NCBI GenBank assembly: GCA_963971225.1
Contig: OZ020269.1
Coordinates: 6,138,001-6,202,000 of the forward strand
Length of the DNA stretch: 64,000 bases
DNA from: Melieria omissa
Lineage: Eukaryota; Arthropoda; Insecta; Diptera; Ulidiidae
Direction of reading: 5' to 3'
In this document: piece after piece, positions 1-13,081 of the stretch
How the letters are laid out: each line of letters opens with the position of its first letter
How positions within the stretch are numbered: the first letter of the stretch is position 1
Translations under genes and position numbers: made by a program
Notes under the pieces: generated by a model
Seen by the model: the letters and a program-made list of their open reading frames with translations, nothing else
Database searches by the model: none
Told to the model about the DNA's origin: nothing

Positions 1-1
1 T

Positions 2-67
2 CGGACCGGCGACGAGAGTGGACACGAGGAAATTACATCGGCCAACATCGAGGCCAAGATCTTTTAA
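2..67 (+). CDS. C-terminal end of an unidentified protein (partial last exon)
   Basis: The reading frame starting at position 2 is open for 21 codons and ends in TAA at 65-67. It reads RTGDESGHEEITSANIEAKI then F and stop. Codon third positions are mostly G or C (GCC AAC ATC GAG GCC AAG ATC), unlike the AT-rich sequence right after the stop, and an AATAAA signal follows within 10 bases. This combination is what the end of a real coding exon looks like. The peptide is hydrophilic and acidic with no domain visible, so no function can be given. The rest of the gene lies left of the window. A chance open frame is possible because the piece is so short. Confidence 0.55.
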   Translation, partial: RTGDESGHEEITSANIEAKIF

Positions 68-70
68 ATT

Positions 71-76
71 AATAAA
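71..76 (+). promoter_or_regulatory. Poly(A) signal AATAAA of the partial left-edge gene
   Basis: An AATAAA hexamer begins 4 bases after the TAA stop at 65-67. The 3' UTR would be very short if this signal is used. Confidence 0.4.
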
Positions 77-643
77 GCAACGACCATTAAAAACTAATTT
101 TAAGTGATGAATAGATTCTTATACTCGAAATTCATAGAATCAATAACCCAATCTCTTTCTCGGTACTAGAAATTGGTTATTGTAAATGAAGTTCAGAAGA
201 GTCAAAAATGATTCAGGATTCTAATATTTTACTAGTCATTCTAAACTGATTATTGAGACTGAAGTTAACCCTAACCTCAAATCAAAATGATGAATGGATT
301 TTCAAATGTTCGAACATTTAGACATATTCACGAATCAAGTCTTATACTTGGAATAATTAAATGATTTTTTGTCTGACTGAACCAAGATTATTTATTAACA
401 AGATTCGAATACTGATGGGTTTTCAAAACTGTATAATTCTGCCATCAATTGACTGCTTTGATGCATTTTCGACCGTCAAATTACTGTCAGTTGATTTGAC
501 GCCTAATACGTAAATGTTACTTCAACACAACTCCTCGAGAAACTTGGACTTTTACTGGACTGGGACGGTACTGGTATTCACTCGCTCTGATTCAGTGCAC
601 TAACTACCATGACCTGTTTCACTGCGGTCATGTTGAAATCTAA
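77..643. other. AT-rich non-coding stretch
   Basis: No open frame, repeat or RNA gene is supported here. The sequence is AT-rich with scattered stops in all frames and runs up to a TAA trinucleotide (641-643) that flanks the miniature element next to it. Confidence 0.6.
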
Positions 644-1220
644 CAGGGCTATTCTGGCAACTATCTTTCAACTCACCTCAATCTTTCGAAGTACAAAAAT
701 CTTTCGAAAGACAATTTGCTATTCTAGCAACTATCTTGAAAGCTTTTTTCCGTAACATGAAAGACAGTTTGAAAGATGTGCTTTTGGGGTCGTCTTTCAG
801 CTTGCAAAAAGTACGTGCATTGTGTTTGTGTTATGAAAAGAAACGATATACGTATATATATAATATATATGGACATATTTTATAAAAGAATGCAATTACT
901 TTTTTACTTTTTACTTCAGCTTGATTTCTTCAGCCATTGATTGAAATTTTTGAAATTTTGTTTGAATTTTTAATTTCACGACGGAAAATTGGAAAAATAA
1001 TTTTCTTTCATCATTGCAAAATTGCTTCAAATTTCACAGAAAAAGAGTTGGCTGACAATGCTGTTCGCCGAAAACAGCTTTTCAACTCGAGTGTTGAATT
1101 TTAGAGCTTTTTCCGAAAGATTTTTTCGTTGGAATAGCTAAAATCTTTCATTCAGTCTTTCAAACTATCTTTCAATAATCTTTTGAAAGTGTTTCAACAG
1201 TCTTTGCCAGAATAGCCCTG
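644..1220. mobile_element. PIF/Harbinger-like MITE, 577 bp, perfect 17-bp terminal inverted repeats
   Basis: The left end CAGGGCTATTCTGGCAA (644-660) is matched exactly in reverse complement at 1204-1220. The element is flanked by TAA on both sides (641-643 and 1221-1223), a three-base target duplication of the TWA type typical of PIF/Harbinger transposons. Inside are many CTTTCAA and CTTTCGAAAG motifs in both orientations. A second imperfect copy of the terminal sequence plus its neighbour is present at about 718-738 (GCTATTCTAGCAACTATCTT). No transposase frame exists, so the element is non-autonomous. The superfamily rests on the duplication length and the perfect ends only. Confidence 0.7.
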
Positions 1221-1223
1221 TAA

Positions 1224-4200
1224 ATTAAACTTGCACACTAAATTAATTTTAACCAGTTAAAATGTTTTGAAAAAATTAAAAGTTTGGAAAATCCATAGTC
1301 AGTTCTTCTGGACTTCCTGGCTATTTTCGATGTTACTATTTGAGACAATCACACTTGTAGCACTTCGAATTGGCCAACTCCAGTCCGCAAGCACTAACAA
1401 CGTTTTTATTTTTGCATTTCGCACGTTGTCGCGTCACTGTTTATGCTGGTGGCGTGTGACAGTGCAATTGTGCGCGCACAACGCTTTATGGTATTTTTTA
1501 ATTAATATTCATGATTTCACTTTTTTGCGTTTCAGTTTGCGCACTGCTGTATTGATTTTTGTTGTCGCTGCTGTTTGCAGTTACAGCAAAAAGCGACGCA
1601 CACTAAACGCTTCCTTACTTTTCGCCGCAAGTCAGAAGTGGTTGTGGCCTCTTGGCTCTGCGACTACGAGCTGCAATTTCAATTTATATATTAAAGCAAA
1701 AACGAAGAAGCTTATGTAACATTTGTGGCACATAATTAGTAAGCCGGCCAGTCAGTTGGTCAGTTAGCCAGACGGTCTGTCCAGTCGTCAGTCAGCGAGC
1801 CAAATGCCAGTCTCCATATATGGGCCCATGAATTCAATATTTGTGGAACTTGTGTCGTATCAAAACTGTCTATTTATGCATTTTTGTGTTGTTTGGATGC
1901 AGTTGCATTTGTCACTTTCAAAGCGACAACGTGGCAATTATTCGATTTCCGATTTCAGTGCAGAGGCAGCGGCAGCAGGTACCAAGCAACACCCACGAAG
2001 ACCCACTCATATACTCTTATCGGTGTACTATATCGTAGGGGAACACAATGAATTGGCATAAATCGTGTGCAAGCGACTGGCGATTATCAGCGAATTTTCG
2101 ATTGCGTTGATTTTTAAGTTCGACAAGAAGTTTTGTGTGCTCAGTGGAAACCTGCAGATACGCCAACGTTAACGAATAAAACGAATCGAACTTGCGCCGC
2201 GAACACGTCAACATCGGAACGTTCTATGGCTGTGTCCGTCTGGCAGCCTGTGGGTTCGATAATAGGATTTCAAGCATATCAAACGGCAGCGAGTGTGCGG
2301 CCTCAACCGGATTTCAATGTCAGTCAGACAAAGCGATCAAATTTTTACCGCTTTACAATCAATCACGAAGCGATGTGGCAGCTCTGCGCGGCAGTTGCCG
2401 GCTGACAAAATTAATTGTACAAAACTTGTGACACTAATGGCTGTAGTGTGAATTCGCGCAATGTATAATTTTTCGAGATATTTCAACACACACACAGTTG
2501 TATATGCATGCATACATATTTAGTACGATATATGTATGTATGTAAGTATGTGACGCCAGGTGAGTGTAAGCGAAAAAGATACTCGTTACACATGATTTGA
2601 TTTTAACGAGAATTTCAATCTAAAGACTGACATATCATTTGTAGTTATTGTTAAAAAATGTAATTTGTAGATTGTAATCTCGGAAGAAAAACTGATTGAA
2701 ATTCTTTGAAAGCCGATAACATTTTCTTATAGACTACCTGTATGTGAGAACATACTGTGGCAATGCAAATCTAAGAGGCGACCTCCACGAATGGACAATG
2801 TCGAAGAGTGTTGCAGAAAGTGTTGGCGCTCGGAATCAGCCACTGATGCCAACAAGCACAGAGAAGAATTAACTGATGCATTTAAAATCTATGTTCAATT
2901 TAGAAAAAGACGAACATCTTTACTCCTGCCCCACAGACGCACATCAGAACCTGAGAGCACCGACATGCTGCGCAAAATGGGCGTTTCCTGAAAGTTCGTT
3001 GTGCTTTCCCATGCAACATTACAGGGTGGGGTTACGTAAAAAATTCAAATGTCTCTTGTTCGGAAGTGTCAAAATATGGCCAGATTTATGTGTGCACTAT
3101 GGAACATTAATGCGAAACTGAAACATTCTTTGACCCCAACAGCAATGGAAGCAGGGTTTTGCTTTAGAATTCCACCAAAAATAATAAATATGAATGACAT
3201 ACGTCGAAATTTTGCACACACGAGTACAACAAGTTGCAGGTAGCACAAGTGCCTGTCAAACCCAAACGAAAATAGTGCTAAAATTTTTGGTGATTCCGTT
3301 CCACATATTAAACAAGTAGGAAAATGTGGTAAGGTGCGAAGCACCGTGAAGTGGGCCCACTCGTACTCGAGTTCGAGCTCGCACACACACATGTGTACCC
3401 TACCTGCAGCATTTTATCAATGGAATGTTGTAAATGGCATAAGTCGTTTCTCAATTGCGATTGCACAAACACAAATGTATAAGTGCTCGCGCAGCAGAAA
3501 TATTAAAACGCTGGCAGTGCACGAAGAAACGCAAAAATGTGCTAAAAGTCTAAAAATATTTCTCTATGTGAATCTGTTCGGCATGGCGGTACTGGCGCAG
3601 CCGTCGACGTCGTCTTTCACTTTCTTTCCAAAAATGCCTCTCGGCCGCGGCGCCGCCGCCACCAATTCGCACTTATGCGGCAGAAGGTGGCGACGCGCTT
3701 GCAAAAAAGCAAAGAAAATCGGTGTGTTTGGGTTGTCGTTGACGTTGACTACAACGACAACGGCAACGACGTCGACGTCACAACGCTTGCGGCAGTTGGT
3801 GTTGGTTTTGTTGCTGCAGTTATTATTGTTGTTGTTGCCGGCACATTGTTGCTGCACAAAACTACGAAAGCAGAAATACCAAACACAGAAATAGAAAAGA
3901 TGGCAGTGTGTGTGTGATTGTCCGACTGTCTGCCTATCAGCCGTTATTTGTTTGGGTGCTTGGGGCAGTGGGTTTGCACGTACTTGTCGGTCGGTCGGTC
4001 GGCCGACTGGCTGACTGAGTGGCGCACTGGCTGGTTACACAACCGGCGCATTGGTATGTGAATGCGCATGCGCAGACGACGCCAGGCAACGACGGCCGTC
4101 GACAGCGGCAACAGCTGTTGGCTGCCAACAATTGGCGGTTGCCTCATAGCGCTACAACTCCACCACCGCCCGCCGGCTGCCTTCACTACGTTTCGAATTG

Positions 4201-6404
4201 AAAAATTCCTAGGCCCACATTTTTTGTTGTTGCTAGTTTTTTGTTTTCTATATTTTGCCGTTTTTATTAAGTTTCGTCTGCGAATCTCTGGAGCAGCGCA
4301 ATTTATCTTCTATCGATGGCATGGCACCACGGATGGCTCGGCAACGGTGTTCGAGGGGATGCTACATTAAGCCAAATAGAAAAAATGTGCTGATCTGCTG
4401 TATGGGAACGCATGTATGTATGCATCAGCCCATGTGTTTGTGTGTGAATGCATACTTGCACTGCACAACAATACAACAGTTGCAGCGGCATTGCAGCACA
4501 CGGCGCGCAAATTTTGTTGTTCGGCTGTCTGTGGCAATGCGACGTATCATTGTTCAGATATGGCGAAAATATTCTGCGGCCGCGCTCGCACACACTCACA
4601 CACGGCCGCAAACTGGCACACAAGCACACGCACACAGCGATAGCGGCTGCTGTTGCCACCAGCCACCAGCGCCGAGTGCGGCTGCCACATTTTGCCGCGA
4701 CTGCTTATTGGCCGCTTTGGAAAAAGTGAAAGGAGTTTTCGTGGATTTCGCGTGTATTTTTGGTGATGTTGGCGTCAGCGTCTGTTTGCGTTGTCGTGTT
4801 TGCAGCGCTTTAAGGCGGCCGAATTAAAGGAAACAGATTGCACATTGCGAAATAATCGAAATTGCGATTAAAATCGCTGCGCTGCGGTGCTGAAATGAAC
4901 AGAGTAAAGTGGACAAATATGCGAGCGGCGCGGATTTCGGGAAATGCAAAGGACAAGACAAACACAAGGGACAAGAGTGCAAAATTATGGATTTGGATTA
5001 GCGGATTTATAGGCTTTCGCCTATAAAATATGTTTGAAAATTTTTCCCAATTCATTGGTATTTGAATCTTTGGTTTCAGAAATCAGAAAAAAATATTCCG
5101 GTGTGAAGAGTTACATTTTAAGAAGGTCAAGAAGTGAAATGAAGTTCAGTAAAATTTTACATAAAATATTAGTTTGCATGTGGCATTTTTCGTTTGTTTC
5201 GTTATTCGCGCCTCGTATTTAATTTCTTTTTTACTTAAATAAGGAGACTTGAAAGATCCAAGAGAGAAACTCAAAACAATGTCTTCAAAACCTTTGCATC
5301 CATTACCATACAGAGCCAAATTCTGATCTGTTAACTAAGTAAATATTCGTACATATTTAAATACATAAATATATGGTTTCCTTCATGCTCGATGGCACTG
5401 AGCAGCTCACTTGGGGGGTTCGAAATCCTCCAAAATATTGCAAATATGCTTTCAACTGGTGTTACGCTCAAAAGTTGTGAATGGATGTTTACTCTAAAAC
5501 GATTACTTAAACGAGCCAACACATTTGAAATGTTGTGTTACATCAGCCATAAATTAAAAAAACAACATGTGCTGCTTCCACAGTATTATTTATGTTTTAC
5601 AAAAGTTAACCACCTTTCTAATGACAGTGTCAATGCGCAAATTGGATAAAGAAGCGCCATCGAAATCCGCCAGCGTTCGGTCGGCCTTGCGCTCAGCGAC
5701 TGATGCCGCCGTTGCGGCACTTTGCATTCGTAATTGAATGTGTGATTAAGCCTTAAATGGCCGTTTTGAAAATTGTCTAGACACACAAACACGCGCACAC
5801 AGCCAGCCAGACAGACAGACAGACAAATGTAAAATGCCAGCGCACCGATGTTTGCCAATTTGCACAAACATTTAACAATAATCGTCTTTCGGCGGCTGCC
5901 GGTGCTGCGACAGCGACAAAATAAGCACGAACGCCGTGCGACGGCCAGCATTGTTGTCGTCGTCGTAATGCAACTGTCAACGGCCAAACGGAGCCCAGTG
6001 CACTGCAAGCAGCGCTGATACTGCAAATTGCTGTTGATAAATCGCCTGCGGCAAGCAAAACAAGAATCGATCAGCAGAGATTCGTAAACTGTTGACATTT
6101 TCACCAATTTTCTTGTATTCTGGCGCAGCAGCGATCCGACGATGTCGACAACAAAACACGTAGATGGCAGACAGCAGACGTTTGGCCAGCTTGAAGGTTG
6201 CATTTAGGCGCTCAGGCATCAAGCGGCAGCATTTACGCATTTAAGTGATCATAAAACGTTGAATTTGTTGCGCATGGACTTGTGTGGTTCAGTGACACTG
6301 TTCGATGAGCATTAATCCTCCGGTTGATGACTTTGGTTAAGTGGGGTAGAAGCAAAACTTGTTCGGGAAAAGGCGTAAAACGGAGGCCTCCTCGAAAGTT
6401 TTAT
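1224..6404. other. Non-coding region with microsatellites and tetranucleotide runs
   Basis: Several long frames exist here (for example 3334-3894 and 4255-4827), but they are rich in CA/GT and GNN repeats, lack a credible start context and show no protein family, so I do not call genes. The stretch holds CA-rich and CAR-rich tracts, TCGG runs near 3983-4000, GTCAGT-type runs near 1745-1800 and a CAGA microsatellite at 5808-5825. The base composition is that of fly intron or intergenic DNA. Confidence 0.55.
5808..5825. repeat. (CAGA)n microsatellite, about 4.5 units
   Basis: Perfect CAGA repeats follow a CAGC-type run. Confidence 0.85.
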
Positions 6405-6407
6405 ATT

Positions 6408-6749
6408 AGCCGTATTCACTATCTGTGGTTTTTGGTCTTTTGGTCTTTTGGTATTGTGTATTCTTTGTTATGGTGGTTAATTTCGAAGCTTTACAAAAAC
6501 AAATACATGCAACTGAAAGTACAACCAATTTACCAAAATTAAAATAAAAAAAAAAATTGCGAAATATTCTGTATTTTCTTGATAGTGATCTCACTATCTC
6601 ACTAAAAATTTGCATCTCTAATAAAATGTAAACGAGATTAACTGTTTGCAAATACTAACTATTTACAACGAGATCGTTCGCGATCTGATGTTAAATTTGA
6701 TATATTTGTATCAAATTTACTACAAAAACCACAGATCGTGACTACGGCT
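6408..6749. mobile_element. Palindromic MITE-like element, 342 bp, 27-bp inverted ends
   Basis: The left end starts AGCCGTATTCACTATCTGTG and the right end is its reverse complement over 27 bases with two mismatches (6723-6749). Both sides are followed by ATT, a possible three-base target duplication. Internal secondary structure is strong: GATAGTGA and TCACTATC form an 8-bp stem at 6581-6598, and AGATCG-TTCG-CGATCT is a short hairpin near 6670-6685. No protein is encoded. Superfamily not assigned; a PIF/Harbinger relationship is possible from the duplication length. Confidence 0.55.
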
Positions 6750-8344
6750 ATTATTTACTTTTATTTTTTCGCACCAGGCACAAATAACTTAATCTTATTT
6801 TATTGAAGCTCAAAAGTGTTTCAACAACAAGTTTGAAATATTTTTGGACTTTTAAACTTTGTAAATAAAGAAATTGTTCGTGGATTAATATTTGGTGCCC
6901 ACTACTGAATAAACTATATTTATTTACAGGGTTTTTCTTGCCATTACTAAATTCCCGTACTAACATGTGCTCACATTCTTTGCCAGTCTACCACTTTGCC
7001 AAAAGCACTTTTGCTTTTGGCTGCCTCCGCAGAGCCGCGCATGCGCATCTTTGTGCTACTGCCGTGATTTATGGGCCGATTGTGGGCCGTTTGTCTGCGA
7101 CCACACACACTCAGGTCCACCTACCTCAGTTACTTGTAATTATCCACCGGCTACCACAGCGTTGTTTGCTGCTTCGGAGCAAACCAAAAAATTTAACAAA
7201 TTGCAAATTTTGTTGCCCCGCCCTTTGTTCCCTGGCGACTTATTCATTACATAGTAAACATTTTACCTTACCGAACCGCTTGGCTTTTACTACTAGGCGT
7301 AAAATACTTTACGCTTTTCCGTAGCGCTGCGGTTTTTCAGAAAACTGCTCGTGATGGCTTGTTTACCTGCAAAATATATGGAAAGAAAACAACAAATTAG
7401 ACATTTTCGATGGTAACAACAGCGACATAAATAAACGTGCAGCAACAATAACAGCGAAACGTCGTAAATCAAAGCCAAAATACACCAAAACCAAATAACA
7501 TAAAATCAAATAAATAGAATCAAAGTTTATAAATAGACTGAAAACACGCCGTTCGTCCGTCCACTCGTTCGTTCGTTGCCATCGCTAGCTTTATTGTCGT
7601 CCTCGCAGCGCACCGCACCGCCTGTTGTTATTTGTGTCTTGTCGTAATGTCTGTCGTCGCCATGCACTCGCACTGTGGTGCGCCGTACGGAAAATATGTT
7701 AAAATAACTCGCTGCCAAATTATGCAAATACGCAATTTATACGCGAAATTTGCCAATAATATTCAACAATGCAAACGGTTGGCGCTGTGTCGCTTCCTTG
7801 ACGCCAGCAGGATAATAATAATAGCAATCATGAAGCCGATTGTACGTGACTATTAATGGATTCATTTTGGATTTCCTTCACGACGTGCGCTGAAATGTTT
7901 TTGAATTTGTGCCCAATTTGCGATACCCGAAAAAATCGGATTAAAATTACTCCGATTATCGAAGTGATCTAATAGTTGCAATTATAATAACAAGTTGATT
8001 ATATGATGATTTCAGTGATGAAGTCTTATAATGATGAGCTTTCGGTTCCAATTGTTTTAAGTAACAGAAGTTTTGAGGTGTAAATGCATCGTTTGTTCGA
8101 GCCAAATAGTTTTGTGTACATAGGAATAAAAAAAAACGACCTAGAGACATATTTAGGAAAAGCATTCTGTTTTGTCGGTTCTAATACAAAATTCAATGTA
8201 TTTTCTTATAGCACACATTCACCGCTACTCATCCATGTTTGTTAGCAATTATTGAAGCTCAAAAGCTACTCAAACACAACGATTTATGTTTCACACATAA
8301 ATTTCAAAATAATATCTTAATCGTTAGTAACAACCATCAACTCA

Positions 8345-8380
8345 CAGAAAGAGAGCGGGAGAGAGAAAGAGAGTAGACAG
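8345..8380. repeat. GA-rich tract (GAGAG motifs)
   Basis: The stretch is almost pure purine with several GAGAG motifs, the core bound by GAGA factor in flies. No promoter is visible next to it, so regulatory use is only a possibility. Confidence 0.6.
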
Positions 8381-10561
8381 AAAGCCATCTTTTGTAGAGT
8401 GCGTGAGCTTTCTTGGTGCCTATTCTTGTATTCTTCAGTATACCACATTCGAAAATATTGGAAGAATATACATTTCGGCAGAAACGGCCGTGTACTGTTG
8501 TTTATACAGCCTGACGTTCCCAAACTCATAATCCAAGTAACAAATATTATAAATCTTAATAAAGGAAGATTCAATTAATTGGAAATTTCCTGATTTTGAA
8601 CGCCCTCGATTGGCCGTTCACGTGAAGATAAACGAAGCTTATTACTAAACTATCTCTATGGTTTTTATAGAATTTGATCTAAGTGATCAGATGACTATTG
8701 AATAATTGTATGTCTAGTTTGGTAGTACTGCTTATCCCATTGAATTTAAGTTAGAAGAGGTGACCATTTTTTCTATTGACTTGAGAACATTTGAGTTGAA
8801 TCAAAACTGAATCGACGGCATATTCGAACAAAACCAGATTTTCGGATTTCTGATTTCTCTCATTGTGATCATTGATGCTATTTCTATAGTACTTTGGTTG
8901 GCATTTAGAAACATTTTTTTTTAACGGACTGAAATGTTTCAAATCAAGTTGAACGGTACACAAGTGGTTGGACCATATTTTGCAACTTTTGAAAGATTCG
9001 CCCCCGTCTGATTCTGTTTTCTGAATTTTCGCTGTACTGGAGCACTTTTAGGGAACTTTTCAGCTGTTAATGGGCAGTCAAGTGTTTCTAGTTACACGAA
9101 GCGATCCGCGCACTTGCATCTAAAAAGCCAAAATCAGTCACCAAAGAGCGCAGAAAGAAACGCCAAACGAAGCACAAGCGGAAAGACATGGAAATAAAAT
9201 AGTAAAAATCGGCCGACAACCAACACCAAAAAAAGTGCATTCGACATTCAGTGCGGCTTGCAGTGCGTTTGGCACGAATATTAGTCATTTACGTAATATT
9301 AAATGAGAAAATGAATATGTATGGCACACATGTAAGTATGTAAGTGTGACAATGTGCACAGTCTATGGCGCTACGCGAAGGTACACGCGCCGCATGTCCG
9401 CCAGGCCGACACGCAGCCAACAACAGTCGGCGGCGTTACGTGCGACTGTCTCCTGCGCGTCCGCAAACTATCCAAAAGTCCAAAGTTGGCGGCAACATGT
9501 CAAATGCCGAAATATGTCGCCAGCACGTTCGCAAGTGCTGCCGAGTCCGAAGCATTGCCGGAAGCATGCGACGCCCACTCTGACGCTTTCCGCGCCGATC
9601 CCATCGGCTGTGCTGATAATGCAAGATGCCACCAACTCGCTGGTGTCGTTGACGATAACGCTGGCGAAATGAAATCGTTACATTTACGCGCAATCGCAAT
9701 CGCCATTCTAGGTCATTGCTGAGCCGCGTACGTGTGCGTGCATTCGAAGCGACTGCAGCGCCGCCATGGCTGCGTATATTTGTACGAATGTGTGTGCGTG
9801 TGCCGGCATGACAGTGCACTCTGCGGGCTCGGAGGCCTTGAGCGGCATTAATCAAGCCGTTCGTTCGTTTCATCTATCTGCGCGTTTGCTTCAAATAAAG
9901 ATTTATAATTTTTGTGGTAAAAGTGCAATTTTCTGTGGATTTTTCTATGCTTGGACTTGAAGCGTCGTGGAGTGGAAGTGGAGATGTCGTTTGTCCATTT
10001 ACGAAACTGCAACTAAACTGCCAAAGAAGCGACCAACGACTCGGCTCTGCAGTACAGGCCGCGGTATCGCCGCCATCGTTGCCAATAAGTGACGCCGCAG
10101 CGACTGCTGCCGCGAATGCAGTCGTAGCCGCAGTCGCAGCTTAAAACATTTAATTTAATTAGTTTTTGTGTCTTTGCATATTTCAAGCGTCGTGTGGACG
10201 AACGACGTTGTTGTTTTTGCGTATTTTATTTGTATCCGCTGCGGACCGCATTCTTGCGCGTCGCCACCGACCATCGCCTTTGTAGCTGCAGTCAGCGCCA
10301 ATGCGACTGCGAGAACGGAGAACCTTGACTGCAGCTGCCTCGGACTACTTCGACTTACTGCCCCGCCGCACATTACCTGCACCAGCTTCAGCACCAGCAG
10401 CAGCGCTAAAGCCGCAGGCCGACTCTGGCAGTGGTCGTAGTGGTAGCAGCAGCAGCAATGCCAATTGAATTGTTGCTTTGAACTTAATATTTGATTAGCA
10501 TCGGCATGAAATATTGGCCGTAGCGGCGCAGCGGAAACCGAAAGTTCAAAACGTGCTCCTA

Positions 10562-10581
10562 TGTGTGTGTGTGTGTGTGTG
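10562..10581. repeat. (TG)10 microsatellite
   Basis: Perfect TG dinucleotide run. Confidence 0.9.
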
Positions 10582-13081
10582 GGTATAAACTGTAAGTTTT
10601 ACGACAAGTTCAATAAATTCAAATTAGAAAACAAGAAGATAAGTCCAAGAATCAAACGAACGAAGGTGGAGACTCAAAAGGTGCTGACCTTCGGCGCGAT
10701 AGCGACTGCCAGACTAATTGGGCTTGCTGGATTTTCATAAAAAATCGACATACCAGTGCAACTAATTTTAAATCGAACACTTTGATTTAGATTTTGTGGA
10801 CTTGTGCAATTCACAACTGTATGAACTGTAATTTTCCTCGTTGGGTACTCTACAATGAATAGAAAAGAATAAACATAGAAACTTCATATGAAGAAGTATT
10901 CAATGGGAAAATACTGTTGCAGAACTGTTGCAGGCAACATTTTCAGAATCTATTCCATGCAATAAACCACAAGTAACAAGGACGAAGGAAGGCTGAAAAG
11001 AGTGAGAAAGGAGGTCTGTAGCAACTTTTTGTGCGAATTCTAAGTGGTTCGAACTCCGTTCAATCTAATGTTTTTCGAAATGTTTCATTCGTTATCTTCA
11101 ACGAACAAATGATTTGACCCAACTGACAAATCTGGCTTAGACATTCAGTTAGCGTTTCGAGCTATTAACATTTCTGCGAGCTGTTTACGTACGCAACTTC
11201 AAACGCCCTCTATGTGTAATTATTTAACTAGGTTAGCGTAACACTTTATCGCGCTTACTTGGCACATTTAAGCAGTTAACATCATTTTACACACAAACAT
11301 GCACGTCTATAAAATTGTACGCATATGCATGTAGTTTCTGGCCGAAATTTTTGTACTCGTATCTTGAGCGCGCACAGCTCTACCCACAAAATTACGCATA
11401 TCACCAAAATGGAGAATGACTATTTCACCTTTTCCAGGGTCTCACGACATGGGCCGTGGCCCATGCCCGGTGCTTGAAATAAATTTACATTTTAATTGCC
11501 TGCAGACACGATAAGCTTAAGTGTACATGGGCACAAGTATGTAGTACGAAGCGACACGATGCCTCAAAGTGCCTTGTTCATTTTGCATTTAATTGAAACA
11601 TGAACTCAAGCAAAGACACAGTTTCAACGATACAATATGATATGTACGCACATATAAGTAATCGGTTAAAAATCTGCCAATCAACTCATTTCAAGCACAA
11701 AGCTGTTAATTCTAGCACTGGGCACGGTGCTTCAGTAAAGATTTGCACATAAAACTTGAACACAAAAATTGCGCACACTGACGACTCATTCACCCAGCGA
11801 ACTTGCGCGTCCACAGTCCGCGTGGGTGTGTGCACGCAAAAAGAGAACGGCCCGCAATGGTCAATACCACAGGCCAAGGTTGGCGCGCCAGAGTTGTAGA
11901 ATCGATGGATCAATGCCGGCGCACAGCACTGTTCGAACGCCGAAAGGAAATAAACACCCGTCACATTTGTAATCCGAGGAACAACCATCGGCCAGCGCCG
12001 ACTGACTTTTGGTTTTTGCTTTGTTGCGCTTTTTTATTTTTCGTATTTTGTTTGTCTGTGCGTAGCGTTTGCTGTGCAGTCGGCATATTGTGCCCACTCT
12101 GGCGGATATAATGAAATTAGCGGGAACACAAAGTGTGCCCACAACAGCGATTGTACAGCGTGCAGCGGTGCGGCGAGAAGGCGCTGCTGAGGCCGGAATG
12201 GCAGCGCTGCTGTTGGTGGCGTGCACTGTGCGCCGTGCGATTGTGGGCCGTAATTAGTTTATTTTGAAATGTGTCAATTGCATTTGGAGACGCAATTGCA
12301 TGACGCAGGCTGCCACAATATAATGTGCTGTGGGGCTTGTCGTGCGGCGGTGGCCAGTGCGCGGCCACGTGACCGCTCGCAAGAAGTCTGCCCTGTCACA
12401 AGCAAACGTTCTCCATTACGTTGGGAGTCGCCAAAGCACAGACCAACGGTTGTGTCACAGGATTTTCAAATTTTCTTGCCGAGCAGAGCGATCAATGTGC
12501 TATAGTCAGTCAATATCAGATAATGATACTGAAATATTTTATAAGTAAGTGGTCAATTAATGATCAACTGTAGATAACCGATTCCTTGCTACCAAGCCTT
12601 TTCAATTATTTAATTAAATATGATTTGACATACAATTTTTGGTAAATTATATCCAAACCTACAAATTCTGTTGTAATATATTATAACAAAAACACATTTT
12701 CCACTTAATGATTACATGAAAATCTCTCTTGGCGTAATTTAAGAGTGTTTTGATAGTTAAAATAAATTTAACGGCGCACAGTGGCTCAATTCATCATTTC
12801 AGGTTGCAAAATTAATAACTCCCGAACGAATAGAGATAATTGGAAAATTTTGATTTAGTTGATTAGAAATTCATCAGGCTATTGTATTCTAAAAAATAAA
12901 CTCAATCGAGGTACAGGGTGCTACGTAATACTTTGTCAAAGTTCGGCTTACTGTAAATAAGAATAATGCGAGCAACAATGATAAGTTTTAGTTGCAAAAT
13001 TAATGAAAATGCATTAAAAAAGATGAAAAGTAATAAGAATTTTATGAAATAAGCTGAAAGAGTCAAATTTCAAGATAAAAA

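Larger units (their letters stand above)
6753..13081. other. Non-coding region, no supported gene
   Basis: This stretch has AT-rich parts (7.8-9.0 kb, 10.7-11.7 kb, 12.5-13.1 kb) and GC-richer parts (7.0-7.2, 9.3-10.4 and 11.8-12.4 kb). The GC-richer parts contain overlapping open frames on both strands but none has a recognisable domain or a coherent start. They hold a GA-rich tract at 8345-8380 and a TG microsatellite at 10562-10581. Confidence 0.55.

Noticed and set aside
3334..3894. 186-codon plus-strand frame
   Set aside because: Built from CA/CG repeat and Leu/Thr simple runs, overlaps open frames on the other strand and shows no domain.
4255..4827. 190-codon plus-strand frame
   Set aside because: Contains CACA-repeat sequence and Cys/His-rich random composition with no family resemblance.
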